This document shows, in pieces, positions 28,060 through 38,196 of a stretch of 64,000 bases of DNA. The notes under the pieces were generated by a model, which saw only the letters and a program-made list of their open reading frames with translations, made no database searches and was not told where the DNA came from. Each line of letters starts with the position of its first letter. Position 1 is the first letter of the stretch. The translations under genes were made by a program, and so were the position numbers. Origin of the DNA: Candidatus Endonucleibacter bathymodioli (GTDB lineage: Bacteria; Pseudomonadota; Gammaproteobacteria; Pseudomonadales; Endozoicomonadaceae); assembly GCA_030674915.1 (NCBI GenBank), contig JASXSV010000005.1:124001-188000 (forward strand). Reading direction: 5' to 3'.

Positions 28060-28468
28060 TCATAGCTTAAATAGAGATATACTCACCGTTACCGCAAGCA
28101 CTTTAGTAGAGGCGAACCACCATCACTCATATCCATCGCTGAATTATGTACCACGTAGAGATTATCTTCTTTTCTACCTATCCGCATCTTCGATGACTTG
28201 AGGCATATCTTAGCAGCAATCCAGTGCTCCTCTACCCATCCACACTCAGAGATTCATATACAGTCTGCATTCCCGATAGCTATAGCCTATATTCATGCCA
28301 TAATGTATTACCAAATACCCACTGTACAATCCGCGCTACTTACTTAATATCAACATTAAGATTACCATAGACTAATAACAATACCCATCAAACAAGGAAT
28401 ATTGTATAATCACACCCTACTGATTACGAGAGCTGTCCTTACATTCCATCAGCCATTTAAAAAAAGGC
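28060..28468. promoter_or_regulatory. Divergent amgK / lptD promoter region
   Basis: 409 bp without a gene between two divergent operons. A perfect TATAAT lies at 28405-28410, about 60 bp before the lptD start, as a likely -10; no good -35 is seen. An inverted copy of the dispersed motif (about 28074-28103) lies at the amgK side. Confidence 0.4.
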
Positions 28469-31396
28469 ATGGACAGTGAACACAAAAAATCTCCCCCCAA
28501 GGTTATCGAACGTATGGAGCACCACCATTTTCCCTTTAAACTAATGACTCTAACTTTGGCCATTATGGTTAGTATGACTGGAAGTCTACTAGAGTCGCAG
28601 GTTTATGCTAACTATTTACCTGAAATCGAGCAGGACTGCCTCCCTAGAGCCAATAATAATGGCGGAAAGTGCATTTCGGTCCCAAAGAAGAAAAGTGCAA
28701 TAAAAAAAAACCTCTTCCCCGCTTCCATCGCTACAGCTTCAACAAAAATAAACACAACCACTCTGGGATCAAAGTCTTCCAAAGCCACCAACACTGCTGA
28801 CTATGCCAGCCAAAAGAATTCATTAACAACACCTATACCACAACCATTGACACCAATTCCTCTAAGAACAACACTGAACTGGACTCCAGTCTCGAACTTA
28901 ACCCCTACACAACGAGCTAGTCAGCCCTCTTTCACCTGCGGAGCATATATTGAACCAGAACGCCCAGGAAAATATTTTAAAGGTGATGCTAATACTCAAC
29001 GCATTGTAGCGGAAGCAGATAAATCAAACTATGACGAGAACAACGTTGCTACAATGGAAGGAAACGTACTTGTTTTGCAGGCTAATAAACAGTTTGAAGC
29101 CGATAAAGTCACCTTCAATAAACAAAATAATTATGCTCAATTTGAAGGAAAAGTTCGCATCAGAGAGCCTGATATTCTTATTATCGGCGAGCGTGGGGAC
29201 GCCCAACTGAACACGGGTAAAGCTCGAGTTGAAAACGCCACGTATGTCATTTACCATAGCAAATTGAGAGGACATGCCAGCACAGTTGTTCGCAATGAAG
29301 ATAAAACTATGGATTTAACCAACGCCACCTATACTAGCTGCCCTCCTGGTGATAACGGCTGGTTACTATCTGGTAAAGATCTCCACATAGATTCAGCAGC
29401 AGGTTTTGGCATTGCGCGCAATACTGTCATAGAGTTCCTTGGGTTACCGATTCTATATACTCCCTATATCCGCTTCCCAATTGATAACCGCCGTCAGTCC
29501 GGATTCCTATACCCCACATTCACTTTAGATCTTGATAATGGTTCAGACATTAGTATCCCCTACTACATGAATTTGGCTCCCAATTATGATGCTACAATAA
29601 CACCCCGGTTAATTGCCAACCGTGGAGAATTACTGGAATCAGAAGCCCGCTATCTAACAAAAAAGAATAAAGGTGAGCTAATGGTTGCCGGAACAGCAGG
29701 CAAAGACAAACTGAAACTTGAAAACCCATATCAAAATACAGAACGATGGATAGTAAGCTGGCTCCATAAAACACAGCTTACCACTAACTGGGATATAGAG
29801 ATTGACTATACTGATGCCAGCGACAAAGGCTACCTTCACGACTTTGTTTCATCGCCAAGCCTTTCCCATGCCACCTCAGTGAATCAAAAAGTAAGTACCA
29901 ACTATACTGGCGGTAATGAGCGTAACAACTGGCAACTCCGCATCCTCGCCCTCAAGTATAAAAACATGAGCTGGTTCTCTAACGACCCTTATAACAAACT
30001 GCCTCAGTTTGAGTTAAAAGGTAGTTTGTTAGCCAACGACAACCTAACAGTAAACTATATTGCAGACTACACCCAGTTTTCTCGTAATGAGAATTGGAGA
30101 TTTTTGCATGAAGAGATTGACAAGAGCTTTGACCCTGCTGATAAAATAACTCGTAGCATATATGAGCAAGGTTTTGGCATCAATCGCGCTGAAGGCGAGA
30201 GAGTATATCTGGAAACAGGAGTGAGCCTTCCTCTAAAGTGGAGCTACGCCTTCCTGACCCCGACAGTAAAAATTAGACATGTCCAATATAGACTAAAAAG
30301 CCTAGTCAAAAATGAAGTTGTCACCGACCTCAATAACGCCTACGGATCGTTCTCCTCGAGTGATTACACTAAGTCCCCAAGAACAACAGTACCGTTATTT
30401 GCTTTGGATGGCGGCTTGTATTTTGACCGACAAACCTTCATCTCATCAACTAAATACACCCACACCTTTGAGCCACGCATGAAGTATCTATACGCACCTA
30501 GCGCTAAAGGCCAAGAAATGAACCCTATCTTTGATACCTCAGAAATGGGTTTCAGCTATGCCTCGCTCTGGCGCGACAACCGGTTTAGTGGCTATGACCG
30601 TTTAGCCGATAGCAATCACCTTGCCTTAGGCTTCACCACTAAGCTAATAGATGACGATGATAGTTTTGAACGGATGCGTTTCAGTGCAGGGCAGATAGTT
30701 CATTTCAAAAACCGAGAAGTTTACATTGATCCAACTACCGGACAAAAAGTTTATGGTGACGCAGCCAACTGGGATGAAAATCTAACATTATTACAAAAAC
30801 AACGGTTAGAGAAGCTGAATGAACCAGCATCTCTGCTAGCTACAGAGTTAACTTATAACTTTAACCGAGTTTTGAATTTGAAACAAAACCTAACATGGGA
30901 TACTAATACCAACCAGTTAGAACATTATGGAGCATATTACCACTATCATCCTGAAGCACGAAAAGTTATAAATATTGGCTATTCCTATCAGAGACAGGTT
31001 GACAGATTAATAAAAGCTAAAGATGGTACAAATGTTCTAGTTGACCCAAAAAACCCGAATCAAGGCTATAAAATGGCATCGAACAATGCTAGTCATAGCA
31101 ATCTGTCTTTTGCTTGGCCCATCAGCTATCACTGGTCGATCTTAGGACGCTGGCAGTACGACCTAACTAACAATAGGAATATTGAAGATCTTTCAGGTAT
31201 AGAATATAACAGCTGCTGTTATCATATTCGTTTACTATGGCGCACATGGGCAGAAACAAATGACAATATTGACCATCCGAACATAAAAAGAGCATTGCTA
31301 CTACAGTTTGTCCTTATAGGATTAGGGGATTTTTCTGGAGGCTCAAGCACGGATTACCTAAATGGCATTCAAGGCTATACACAACGTGAGAAATAA
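28469..31396 (+). CDS. lptD: LPS-assembly outer-membrane protein LptD
   Basis: 975 residues, long for the family (E. coli 784) because of a low-complexity Ser/Thr/Lys/Pro region (about 70-155) after the leader. An N-terminal hydrophobic leader (about 25-50, LTLAIMVSMTGSLLE, then VYAN) precedes the OstA/LptA-like jellyroll (about 175-310) and the beta-barrel (about 330-950). The paired cysteines in NSCCYHIRLLW near residue 913 and N-side cysteines in DCLP, GGKC and FTCG match the inter-domain disulfides of LptD. It inserts lipopolysaccharide into the outer leaflet with LptE. It depends on SurA, encoded next, for folding. Confidence 0.95.
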   Translation: MDSEHKKSPPKVIERMEHHHFPFKLMTLTLAIMVSMTGSLLESQVYANYLPEIEQDCLPRANNNGGKCISVPKKKSAIKKNLFPASIATASTKINTTTLGSKSSKATNTADYASQKNSLTTPIPQPLTPIPLRTTLNWTPVSNLTPTQRASQPSFTCGAYIEPERPGKYFKGDANTQRIVAEADKSNYDENNVATMEGNVLVLQANKQFEADKVTFNKQNNYAQFEGKVRIREPDILIIGERGDAQLNTGKARVENATYVIYHSKLRGHASTVVRNEDKTMDLTNATYTSCPPGDNGWLLSGKDLHIDSAAGFGIARNTVIEFLGLPILYTPYIRFPIDNRRQSGFLYPTFTLDLDNGSDISIPYYMNLAPNYDATITPRLIANRGELLESEARYLTKKNKGELMVAGTAGKDKLKLENPYQNTERWIVSWLHKTQLTTNWDIEIDYTDASDKGYLHDFVSSPSLSHATSVNQKVSTNYTGGNERNNWQLRILALKYKNMSWFSNDPYNKLPQFELKGSLLANDNLTVNYIADYTQFSRNENWRFLHEEIDKSFDPADKITRSIYEQGFGINRAEGERVYLETGVSLPLKWSYAFLTPTVKIRHVQYRLKSLVKNEVVTDLNNAYGSFSSSDYTKSPRTTVPLFALDGGLYFDRQTFISSTKYTHTFEPRMKYLYAPSAKGQEMNPIFDTSEMGFSYASLWRDNRFSGYDRLADSNHLALGFTTKLIDDDDSFERMRFSAGQIVHFKNREVYIDPTTGQKVYGDAANWDENLTLLQKQRLEKLNEPASLLATELTYNFNRVLNLKQNLTWDTNTNQLEHYGAYYHYHPEARKVINIGYSYQRQVDRLIKAKDGTNVLVDPKNPNQGYKMASNNASHSNLSFAWPISYHWSILGRWQYDLTNNRNIEDLSGIEYNSCCYHIRLLWRTWAETNDNIDHPNIKRALLLQFVLIGLGDFSGGSSTDYLNGIQGYTQREK

Positions 31397-31399
31397 GTG

Positions 31400-32698
31400 A
31401 TGAATGGATTAAAAAAACTAACATTAACCGCCACATGCTTACTAACATTAATCCATGCGTCTAGTGAGTCTGTGAGCGCTAAGGTAATTAAACTTGACCA
31501 TATTGCAGCTATTGTCGACAAGGACGCAGTTATGGCTAGCGAACTCAAAAAACGTATTGAAATAATACGCCGACAGTTAACTGCCCGAAACATTACTTTA
31601 CCTCATGAATCAGTACTTAAAGAGCAAGTATTGGAACAACTAATACTTGAAAATATTCAATTGCAGCTAGGGGAAAAGTCAGGCACCCGTATTAATGACT
31701 GGGCATTGGACGAAGCCCTTAGCAACATAGCTAAAAGGAACAACTTAAGCGTTATAGGCTTCCAGGAGAAGCTAGAAGCAGACGGCCTATCTTTTAATGA
31801 GGCTCGGGAGGAAATACGTCGTGAGATGATCATAAATCGAGTTCGTCAACGTTTTGTGGCAGAGCGTATTCACATCAGTGACCAGGAAATTGATAATTTC
31901 CTTAAATCACGAGAAGGCCAATCCCAGACTGTGACTGAGTATCGGCTGGAACATATATTGATCTCTACCCCTGAAAATGCCAGCTCCGAAGAAATAAAAG
32001 CCGCAAAGATGCAGGCCGAGTCTATTAAAAAAAAGCTGGAAAAAGGTGCAAACTTCTCAGAAATGGCTATCACCCATTCTAAAGGTCAGCAGGCACTTAA
32101 AGGCGGAGATCTTGGCTGGCGCAAAGAAAACGAACTACCAAGCCTTTTCTCAGAGAAGGCTGCGAAGATGAAAAAGGGTGAGATATCTGCTCCATTTCGG
32201 AATTCTGGAGGCTTCCATATTATTAAGCAACTGGACGTTCGAGGTGATCAAAAGCATGCACTGGAACAGGTACATATTCGTCACATATTAGTTAAACCTA
32301 CCAGTATTCGCACCGATCTAGAGGCAAAAATGAAAATAAAAAACCTCTCCACGCGTATTCAAAAAGGTGAAAGCTTTGGAGAACTTGCTAAAGCTCATTC
32401 AGATGATACTGGATCATCTCTAAATGGCGGCGTGATTCCATGGACAGCAACCAGCTCACTACCTGTTGAATTCAAAACAGTGATCAATACCACCAACTCC
32501 AACATAGTTAGCGAACCATTCAGAACCAACGATGGCTGGCATATTCTGGAAGTATTAGATAAACGACAGTCTGATCTTAGTGATCAAGTACGTCGAAACC
32601 GAGCACGAGAGTTACTAGGCAATCGTAAGTTTGAAGAAGAACTATCCGAATGGCTACGTGAGTTACGTGCACGGACTTACGTCGAGATCAAGCTATAG
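31400..32698 (+). CDS. surA: Periplasmic chaperone SurA (peptidyl-prolyl isomerase)
   Basis: 432 residues, normal length. Signal peptide (about 1-27, TLTATCLLTLIHASSESVSA), N-terminal chaperone domain (about 28-175, beginning KLDHIAAIVDKDAVMASEL), two parvulin domains (about 178-280 with LEHILIS and GGDLGW; about 290-390 with IRHILVK and GGVIPW) and the C-terminal helix. It escorts outer-membrane proteins, including LptD, to the Bam complex. A GTG sits directly before the ATG; ATG at 31400 preferred. Begins 3 bp after the lptD stop. Confidence 0.95.
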   Translation: MNGLKKLTLTATCLLTLIHASSESVSAKVIKLDHIAAIVDKDAVMASELKKRIEIIRRQLTARNITLPHESVLKEQVLEQLILENIQLQLGEKSGTRINDWALDEALSNIAKRNNLSVIGFQEKLEADGLSFNEAREEIRREMIINRVRQRFVAERIHISDQEIDNFLKSREGQSQTVTEYRLEHILISTPENASSEEIKAAKMQAESIKKKLEKGANFSEMAITHSKGQQALKGGDLGWRKENELPSLFSEKAAKMKKGEISAPFRNSGGFHIIKQLDVRGDQKHALEQVHIRHILVKPTSIRTDLEAKMKIKNLSTRIQKGESFGELAKAHSDDTGSSLNGGVIPWTATSSLPVEFKTVINTTNSNIVSEPFRTNDGWHILEVLDKRQSDLSDQVRRNRARELLGNRKFEEELSEWLRELRARTYVEIKL

Positions 32699-32700
32699 CA

Positions 32701-33711
32701 ATGAAATCCAGTATACTCCCTAGGTTAGCAATTACTGCTGGTGAACCTGCAGGCATTGGCCCTGACATCTGCCTAATGATGGCTCAGGAAAAGTTTGATG
32801 CCCAACTAGTCATTATTGCAGATCCAGAGTTACTGGCAGACAGGGCTGAACAGCTTGACTTACGCGTCCATTTTACTCAGTTCAATCCAGACTTTACCAC
32901 ACCAACCATTCCAGGAGAACTCCTGATACACCCAGTAGCCCTGAATTCTCCCTGTAAAGCTGGTCAAGCTGACCCTGCGAATAGCCACTATGTTATTAAA
33001 ACACTTAAAATAGCTGTTCAAGGATGTCTTTCTGGTCTTTTTAATGGAATGATTACCACACCTGTTAACAAGCAAATCATTAATGAGGCTGGCGTATCAT
33101 TCAGAGGGCATACTGAATTTTTGGCAGAGCAGACAGGAGAAAAAGTGGTAATGATGCTTGTCACAGAAGGACTTCGTGTCGCTTTAGCCACCACCCACTT
33201 GCCACTTTCTCAAGTTCCTGATGCCATTACTAGGTCGTCATTAACCGAAGTACTACAAATCCTTAATAACGACCTGCAAAACAAATTTTCCATCTCTGCA
33301 CCACAAATATTAGTATCAGCTCTCAACCCCCATGCTGGAGAAGGCGGGTATTTGGGTATGGAGGAAATAGAAATAATTTCTCCAGTTATTCGCGCCCTTA
33401 ATAGTCAAGGTATGCATCTGGTCGGACCATTGCCAGCCGATACACTATTTTGCCCTGACAATATAAAGAAATGCGATGCAGTCTTAGCCATGTACCATGA
33501 CCAAGGTTTACCAGTACTAAAATACAAAAGCTTTGGTAATGCCGTGAATATTACTCTTGGCCTGCCAATCATTCGCACCTCTGTTGATCACGGCACCGCT
33601 TTTAATCTAGCTGGTAGCGGTAAAGCTAACAATGGAAGCCTGATCGCTGCCACAAACATAGCAATTAAAATGATTACAACAAAACAAATAAGAAATGCCG
33701 GTAAATTATGA
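32701..33711 (+). CDS. pdxA: 4-hydroxythreonine-4-phosphate dehydrogenase PdxA
   Basis: 336 residues, full length. Family marks are ITAGEPAGIGPDI at the N-terminus, the metal-binding His in FRGHTEFLAEQTG, the LNPHAGEGGYLGMEE block, GPLPADTLF and the MYHDQGLPVLKY metal site. NAD-dependent oxidation in the DXP-dependent pathway to pyridoxal phosphate. Starts 2 bp after the surA stop, in one operon lptD-surA-pdxA. In relatives rsmA-apaG-apaH follow; here pdxA is last and decayed DNA follows. A 7-bp perfect hairpin (GCTAATG...CATTAGC, 33737-33758) lies 25 bp downstream but has no T-run. Confidence 0.95.
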   Translation: MKSSILPRLAITAGEPAGIGPDICLMMAQEKFDAQLVIIADPELLADRAEQLDLRVHFTQFNPDFTTPTIPGELLIHPVALNSPCKAGQADPANSHYVIKTLKIAVQGCLSGLFNGMITTPVNKQIINEAGVSFRGHTEFLAEQTGEKVVMMLVTEGLRVALATTHLPLSQVPDAITRSSLTEVLQILNNDLQNKFSISAPQILVSALNPHAGEGGYLGMEEIEIISPVIRALNSQGMHLVGPLPADTLFCPDNIKKCDAVLAMYHDQGLPVLKYKSFGNAVNITLGLPIIRTSVDHGTAFNLAGSGKANNGSLIAATNIAIKMITTKQIRNAGKL

Positions 33712-34155
33712 GCTTAGATTACTATAGTGGTTAGCGCTAATGGTAGCAGACATTAGCCTCTATACTCACCAATCGCATCGAAGACACTTTATTTTGAAAC
33801 TATTTTTCTCCACTCTTTGCCTATATTGAAAGTCACTGCTTTGATCAAGAAAACCGGACACATCATTTGCTACATTCTCGTATTGACCCGATGATAAATT
33901 ATTATTAGATCAAATTCGATGAGATTCGATGAGTGTAGCCGGTCTAGATTGTAATACTAAATGCAGTCTCAAGCATCATTCAAATGCTCTCGTACTCACG
34001 GATTGACTGGTGAACCCTGAAAACCCTGTCATGCTTTAAACTATCGCAGAAGAGCTCAATGACGAATCATTCCAGCAAGCGCATATTCCCATTTGATCGT
34101 ACGCCATAGCTCTCTAGCAACTCACAATAGGGCATACTCGTGTATTAAAACCCTC
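33712..34155. other. Intergenic, no supported gene
   Basis: Region after pdxA. Contains the T-less hairpin noted with pdxA and no recognisable frame. Confidence 0.45.
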
Positions 34156-34158
34156 TAT

Positions 34159-34450
34159 CTATGTGAAGTACCAGCCTCTCCGGGGCGGCTGCCGAAGACT
34201 GCAAATCATCGTCATAACACAGCCAATCAAACCCGCTATCTTACGCTTATTACCGCCCAACCAATGAATGAATACAGGCTCATTATCACCAGGTACGCCC
34301 ACCTCGGAGGTATTTACATACGCGATATCACCGGCCCAAATTTGATCTTGCGCTACAGGGTTAAAGTTTTGATTCAATAAATTAGCTGCAACCCAATCCT
34401 ATATTTACGCTTCATCATTACCTTATAAACTATGCATTTCTTAGCTTCCA
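34159..34450 (-). pseudogene. IS3-family transposase remnant (integrase core)
   Basis: Minus-strand frame gives NQNFNPVAQDQIWAGDIAYVNTSE, the start of the IS3 orfB catalytic domain (family: NRxFxxxxPNxVWxGDITYIxT), followed by frameshifted sequence. A neighbouring frame to about 34450 holds MKRKYRIGLQLIY, consistent with the segment just before it. The type differs from the remnant at 11540. Confidence 0.65.
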
Positions 34451-35025
34451 TCTTTAATTTCCCCATTATTATCATGATTTTCATGGATTGGTAACAAGTA
34501 CTATCAAAGAACTCTGCGCATAGTTTTTTAAAAACTTGAAGACCGAAGGCATGCATGAACAGGGCTATGAAAATAAGGAGGCAGTAACCGACTCAGGGAT
34601 TACTTATAAATATTATAATTAGGAACAACCTCACAATTATCACCTATGGGCAGCACCAAATGCAAAAGAACACTATTTTGGGAAATCCTTGAGCCGAGCG
34701 AGCAAAAAAGTTTACCCACTTACAATGATTGGATGGGGGGCGCAAGAACAGTCCACAACCACATACCTTCAAGCACCACATTTAACCATGCGAATGTTAC
34801 ACCAGATTTTATTTAAGGCTGATATCTGGCATCGATACTCACAGGCTTGTTGTTGGTGATATCCAGTCACCCTTCAAACACCTACCGGAAAAAAAGAGCA
34901 GGAACGATGCCATCTCATATATAGTTAGATTAAGTACTTCAGATGTCAACCTAAACAAAAAATATTTCCCAAAAAAAACAAAGCAAAGCCTGACGCCTGC
35001 CCCTGTTTTTTTTGCAAGGATGAGC
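34451..35025. other. Intergenic, no supported gene
   Basis: Downstream of gspD. No frame, RNA or clear terminator hairpin, although a run of eight T follows gspD on the minus strand near 34970-34980. Confidence 0.4.
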
Positions 35026-37170
35026 TTAAGGCACCCAAGGAGCCTTGTCTGACTTTCTTAGATCAAAGGCTTCTGCATCAAAGAGTTTTTCTGCTGTTGC
35101 AGGAAGGTTGTTGCCAGGTACAGTATTTTTTGCTCCACCCCCTAACAGCTTGAGGTTTGTAAAGCGGTCTTGTGACACCCTTGCCAAAGTTTCAGAATTT
35201 CTCATCACCGTTGGCCGAATAAATAGCATTAGATTTCGCTTCTTTGATCCATGATTGTTGTACTTAAAGAGATTTCCTAATACGGGAATATCACCAAATA
35301 ATGGAACTTTATTTTTGGCAGTTTGCCGGTCATCCTGGATTAATCCACCAATTACCACGGTTTTGCCATCATCAACAATAACTGCCGTTTTCAGTGTTCT
35401 GTTATCATAGATAATATCACCTCCTGCAGAAGAGTCCGCAGTGGAGCGACGAGAGGAAATTTCTTGCTGGAGCTCCAACCGCATGCTACTCCCTTCTCCA
35501 ATATGCGGTGTCAATTTTAGTTTGATACCAATATCTTTTCGTTCTGTCGTAGTAAAAGGGTTTGTACTATCTTTTTGGCTGGCTGTCTGATAAGCGCCAG
35601 TCTTAATAGGAATATTTTCACCCACCAAGAACTCCGCCTCCTGATTATCGATTGTCAAAATACTGGGTGTTGACAGAATATTGCTATTGCTTTGTTTGCT
35701 AAGAGCATGAACGAGAACACCGAAGTTATTCTCTCTTAAGGCCAGCGACCCCATGCTTATGCTTTTGTTATCTAACAAATGACCCGTAAGACTACTCAGA
35801 CTTAAACTATGATCTCCTCGGGCTGCTACGGTGTTCCTGCCATCAATACCCCACTGGATACCAAGAGCATCGTTAATATCACCTACTACTTCAACAATAG
35901 CAGCCTCTAATAACACTTGCGCCCTAGGCCGATCAAGCTGACGGATAATCTGCTCCATAGCCTGCAGGGTCTCAGGGGCAGCAATCATTATCAAAGCATT
36001 CTGTGATTCATCAGCTTTAACAAAAACATTCTGAGATTGCTTGCTTTTATCATCAGATTTCATCTGGCCAGGCATTCTATTGTGACCCATAGAGGAATTT
36101 GATGAACCGATACTTATTCCCGTTCTGCCTTGAGTATCTTGAAGTGCCTCTGATGCTTCCGAAAGTATTTCAGCAAGATTTTTTGCATCACCATAGCTAA
36201 TGAACATAACTTTGGTTGTTGACTTCCTAGTACCTTCTTTGTCCAACGTAACAACCAGTTTACGCACTCGAGTTCTTTTGCTGGCATTACCTTTTATGAT
36301 AAGTCTATTACTTCTCTCATCCGAAATTACTTGAAGTCCGCTAGGAAACTGTCCTTTCCCAATATGCAAAGTTTCCTGAATAATTTTTGCGACATCACCA
36401 ACCCAAGCATGCTGGAGCTGAATAACTTCATAGTCATTGTTGCTGGTGTCATCTAGCTCTTTGATTAGGTTCGATATGCGATCAACATTATCTTCTAAAT
36501 CACTAACAATAACAGCGTTACTGGAAGCTGATGCAGCAGCATGTCCATACTGAGCAATTAATGGTCTTATGATTGGGATAACTTCTATCGCAGAAACGCT
36601 ATGAAGTTCAATAACTCTGGTTGTCATAATTGAGCTATGTCCCTTGTCTTTCTCCTGACCAACCGTTTTAGCTGTCGTACTTGGAACAATATTGAGTACT
36701 TTCCCCTTCGGTATGACTGTGTAGCCATTGGTGGTTAACACCTCCAAAAAAACATCATACACTTGGTTTTTAGTCAAGGGTTTGCTAGAGATAACGGTTA
36801 CTGTGTTTCCGCCCTTAATTCTAGGATCAATAACAAAGGTTTCTCCAGTAATTTGTGCTATTTGGGTAATAAATTCTCGAATATCTGCATTTTGTTGATT
36901 CAAGCTCCAGCGCTGCTCCGAGGAAGCATTGCTTTTTGCAGTACTTCCTGATGAAGCCTCATTCCTACTTCTTCTTTGCTGCTCAGACTCACCCAAAAGT
37001 GGCTTGTTACCGCTCGACTTAAGTGTCTGACCGGAAGAAATCGTTTCTCGTGACTGCTCAGCTCCACTGGCAAACTCTGTAAAACCATAGCTAGGCACTA
37101 GCAATACTGGAAATAACAGTGGAAATAGTTTTTTTACTGCATTCTTACTTGTGTAAAAGTTGATATTCAT
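35026..37170 (-). CDS. gspD: Type II secretion outer-membrane secretin GspD
   Basis: 714 residues. Leader at about 1-37, a Ser/Gln-rich linker to about 88, then N0 (about 90-170, WSLNQQNADIREFITQIAQITG), N1-N3 modules (about 185-430) and the secretin barrel (about 440-690) with the hallmark VPLFGDIPVLGNLF near residue 640. Forms the multimeric outer-membrane pore through which folded periplasmic proteins exit. There is no obvious lipobox for a pilotin-independent route. A poorly conserved N3 insertion (GSSNSSMGHNRMPGQM) is Met/Ser rich. gspC lies 45 bp upstream on the same strand. Confidence 0.95.
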   Translation of the reverse strand: MNINFYTSKNAVKKLFPLLFPVLLVPSYGFTEFASGAEQSRETISSGQTLKSSGNKPLLGESEQQRRSRNEASSGSTAKSNASSEQRWSLNQQNADIREFITQIAQITGETFVIDPRIKGGNTVTVISSKPLTKNQVYDVFLEVLTTNGYTVIPKGKVLNIVPSTTAKTVGQEKDKGHSSIMTTRVIELHSVSAIEVIPIIRPLIAQYGHAAASASSNAVIVSDLEDNVDRISNLIKELDDTSNNDYEVIQLQHAWVGDVAKIIQETLHIGKGQFPSGLQVISDERSNRLIIKGNASKRTRVRKLVVTLDKEGTRKSTTKVMFISYGDAKNLAEILSEASEALQDTQGRTGISIGSSNSSMGHNRMPGQMKSDDKSKQSQNVFVKADESQNALIMIAAPETLQAMEQIIRQLDRPRAQVLLEAAIVEVVGDINDALGIQWGIDGRNTVAARGDHSLSLSSLTGHLLDNKSISMGSLALRENNFGVLVHALSKQSNSNILSTPSILTIDNQEAEFLVGENIPIKTGAYQTASQKDSTNPFTTTERKDIGIKLKLTPHIGEGSSMRLELQQEISSRRSTADSSAGGDIIYDNRTLKTAVIVDDGKTVVIGGLIQDDRQTAKNKVPLFGDIPVLGNLFKYNNHGSKKRNLMLFIRPTVMRNSETLARVSQDRFTNLKLLGGGAKNTVPGNNLPATAEKLFDAEAFDLRKSDKAPWVP

Positions 37171-37215
37171 TTCAAAGCCATTTTAGTAAATAATTGTAAC
37201 TTTTTATGGATTTCC

Positions 37216-37878
37216 TTAATTATCTTGCTGAAGCTGTTCTCTCAGCTTACTCATTCTCTCTTCAAGTGAGCCACTGTCCGCTTGCGTAGCATGCTCAGAC
37301 CTAGTGCGCACATCAAGATACTGTTCATTTTCTTGAACATCTACTGAGCTCAGCCCATTTTCCCCTTTGGTAAAGTCAGGAAAGGCTAGTATCTCAAGCT
37401 GTCCGTTCCTTTTTAATATAACATGATCCGCATGTACTTCTGTCAGAATTGCTCCTCCAGGCAGATTGTCGCCAATTCTGTACAGCTTTTCTTGATTGCT
37501 GCCTTGAATAATAGCACTGCTTTCAGATTTGTCCTGCTGTAAATTGGCAAGAGAGCCATGTAGTGTAAGATTAAGCTTGGTTTTTGGTATATCAATTGTG
37601 GCGTTAGGGATATCGTTGCGCTCATTGAAACCGAACAGTAGCTGAAAGTCGCTGGGTTTTAGCTTTTTTTCGGAACTGATCGACGAAGATGCCGTACCAT
37701 CTAGCACAGGTATATTCCCTCGCCTGTCTATTTCATCATAAATCCTGTAGAGTTGAGCGCCAAGCATGACTAACATCGTAGAGCATAGAGCGACAGTTAT
37801 AAGCGGTCGTTTATGCTTTTTCGCCCATTTAATGGAGGATGATATTACCTCTGTTTTCATAAGTATCTCTTCAATCAA
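37216..37878 (-). CDS. gspC: Type II secretion inner-membrane protein GspC
   Basis: 220 residues. Short cytosolic N-terminus, one transmembrane segment (about 27-45, LITVALCSTMLVMLGAQLY), then the periplasmic HR domain (about 70-170, FQLLFGFNERND, TLHGSLANL, SAIIQG and GDNLPGGAILTEVHADHVILKRNG). No PDZ domain; the tail (about 175-220) instead looks like a short coiled coil (LEERMSKLREQLQQ), as in some XcpP/OutC relatives. Links the inner-membrane platform to GspD. First gene of a gspC-gspD pair divergent from gspE-M. Confidence 0.9.
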   Translation of the reverse strand: MIEEILMKTEVISSSIKWAKKHKRPLITVALCSTMLVMLGAQLYRIYDEIDRRGNIPVLDGTASSSISSEKKLKPSDFQLLFGFNERNDIPNATIDIPKTKLNLTLHGSLANLQQDKSESSAIIQGSNQEKLYRIGDNLPGGAILTEVHADHVILKRNGQLEILAFPDFTKGENGLSSVDVQENEQYLDVRTRSEHATQADSGSLEERMSKLREQLQQDN

Positions 37879-38196
37879 AGGTTGTAAAATGTAAGGTAAT
37901 CAATCATAACGGTACTTTTATTTTGAGTAACTATTGTCTAGTATAACAAAAGCACCACGGTTGGGTTTTTTAAATAAATAAATAATATTCTATTTTACAG
38001 GAAAAAGGAAAAAGCCTAAGTTATTATGGTGTAGTATGTAATGGTCAGTTTCTGGATTTCAATAGCCGAATGAACTATTGGCAACTTGCGCACTGAGTGG
38101 CGGGATAAATTATTTCATTAGTTTTTTTTATGAGGTAACTTTAGCTGAGAGTTTAAAAAGATAATTAGAAGTTACTGCTTTATTTAAAAAATAAAT
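37879..38196. promoter_or_regulatory. Divergent gspC / gspE intergenic region
   Basis: 318 AT-rich bases between the two arms of the secretion cluster. It must hold both promoters. No clear -35/-10 pair or operator palindrome is evident by eye. Confidence 0.4.

Noticed and set aside
33737..33758. Perfect 7-bp hairpin after pdxA as a terminator
   Set aside because: No T-run follows, so intrinsic termination is unsupported.
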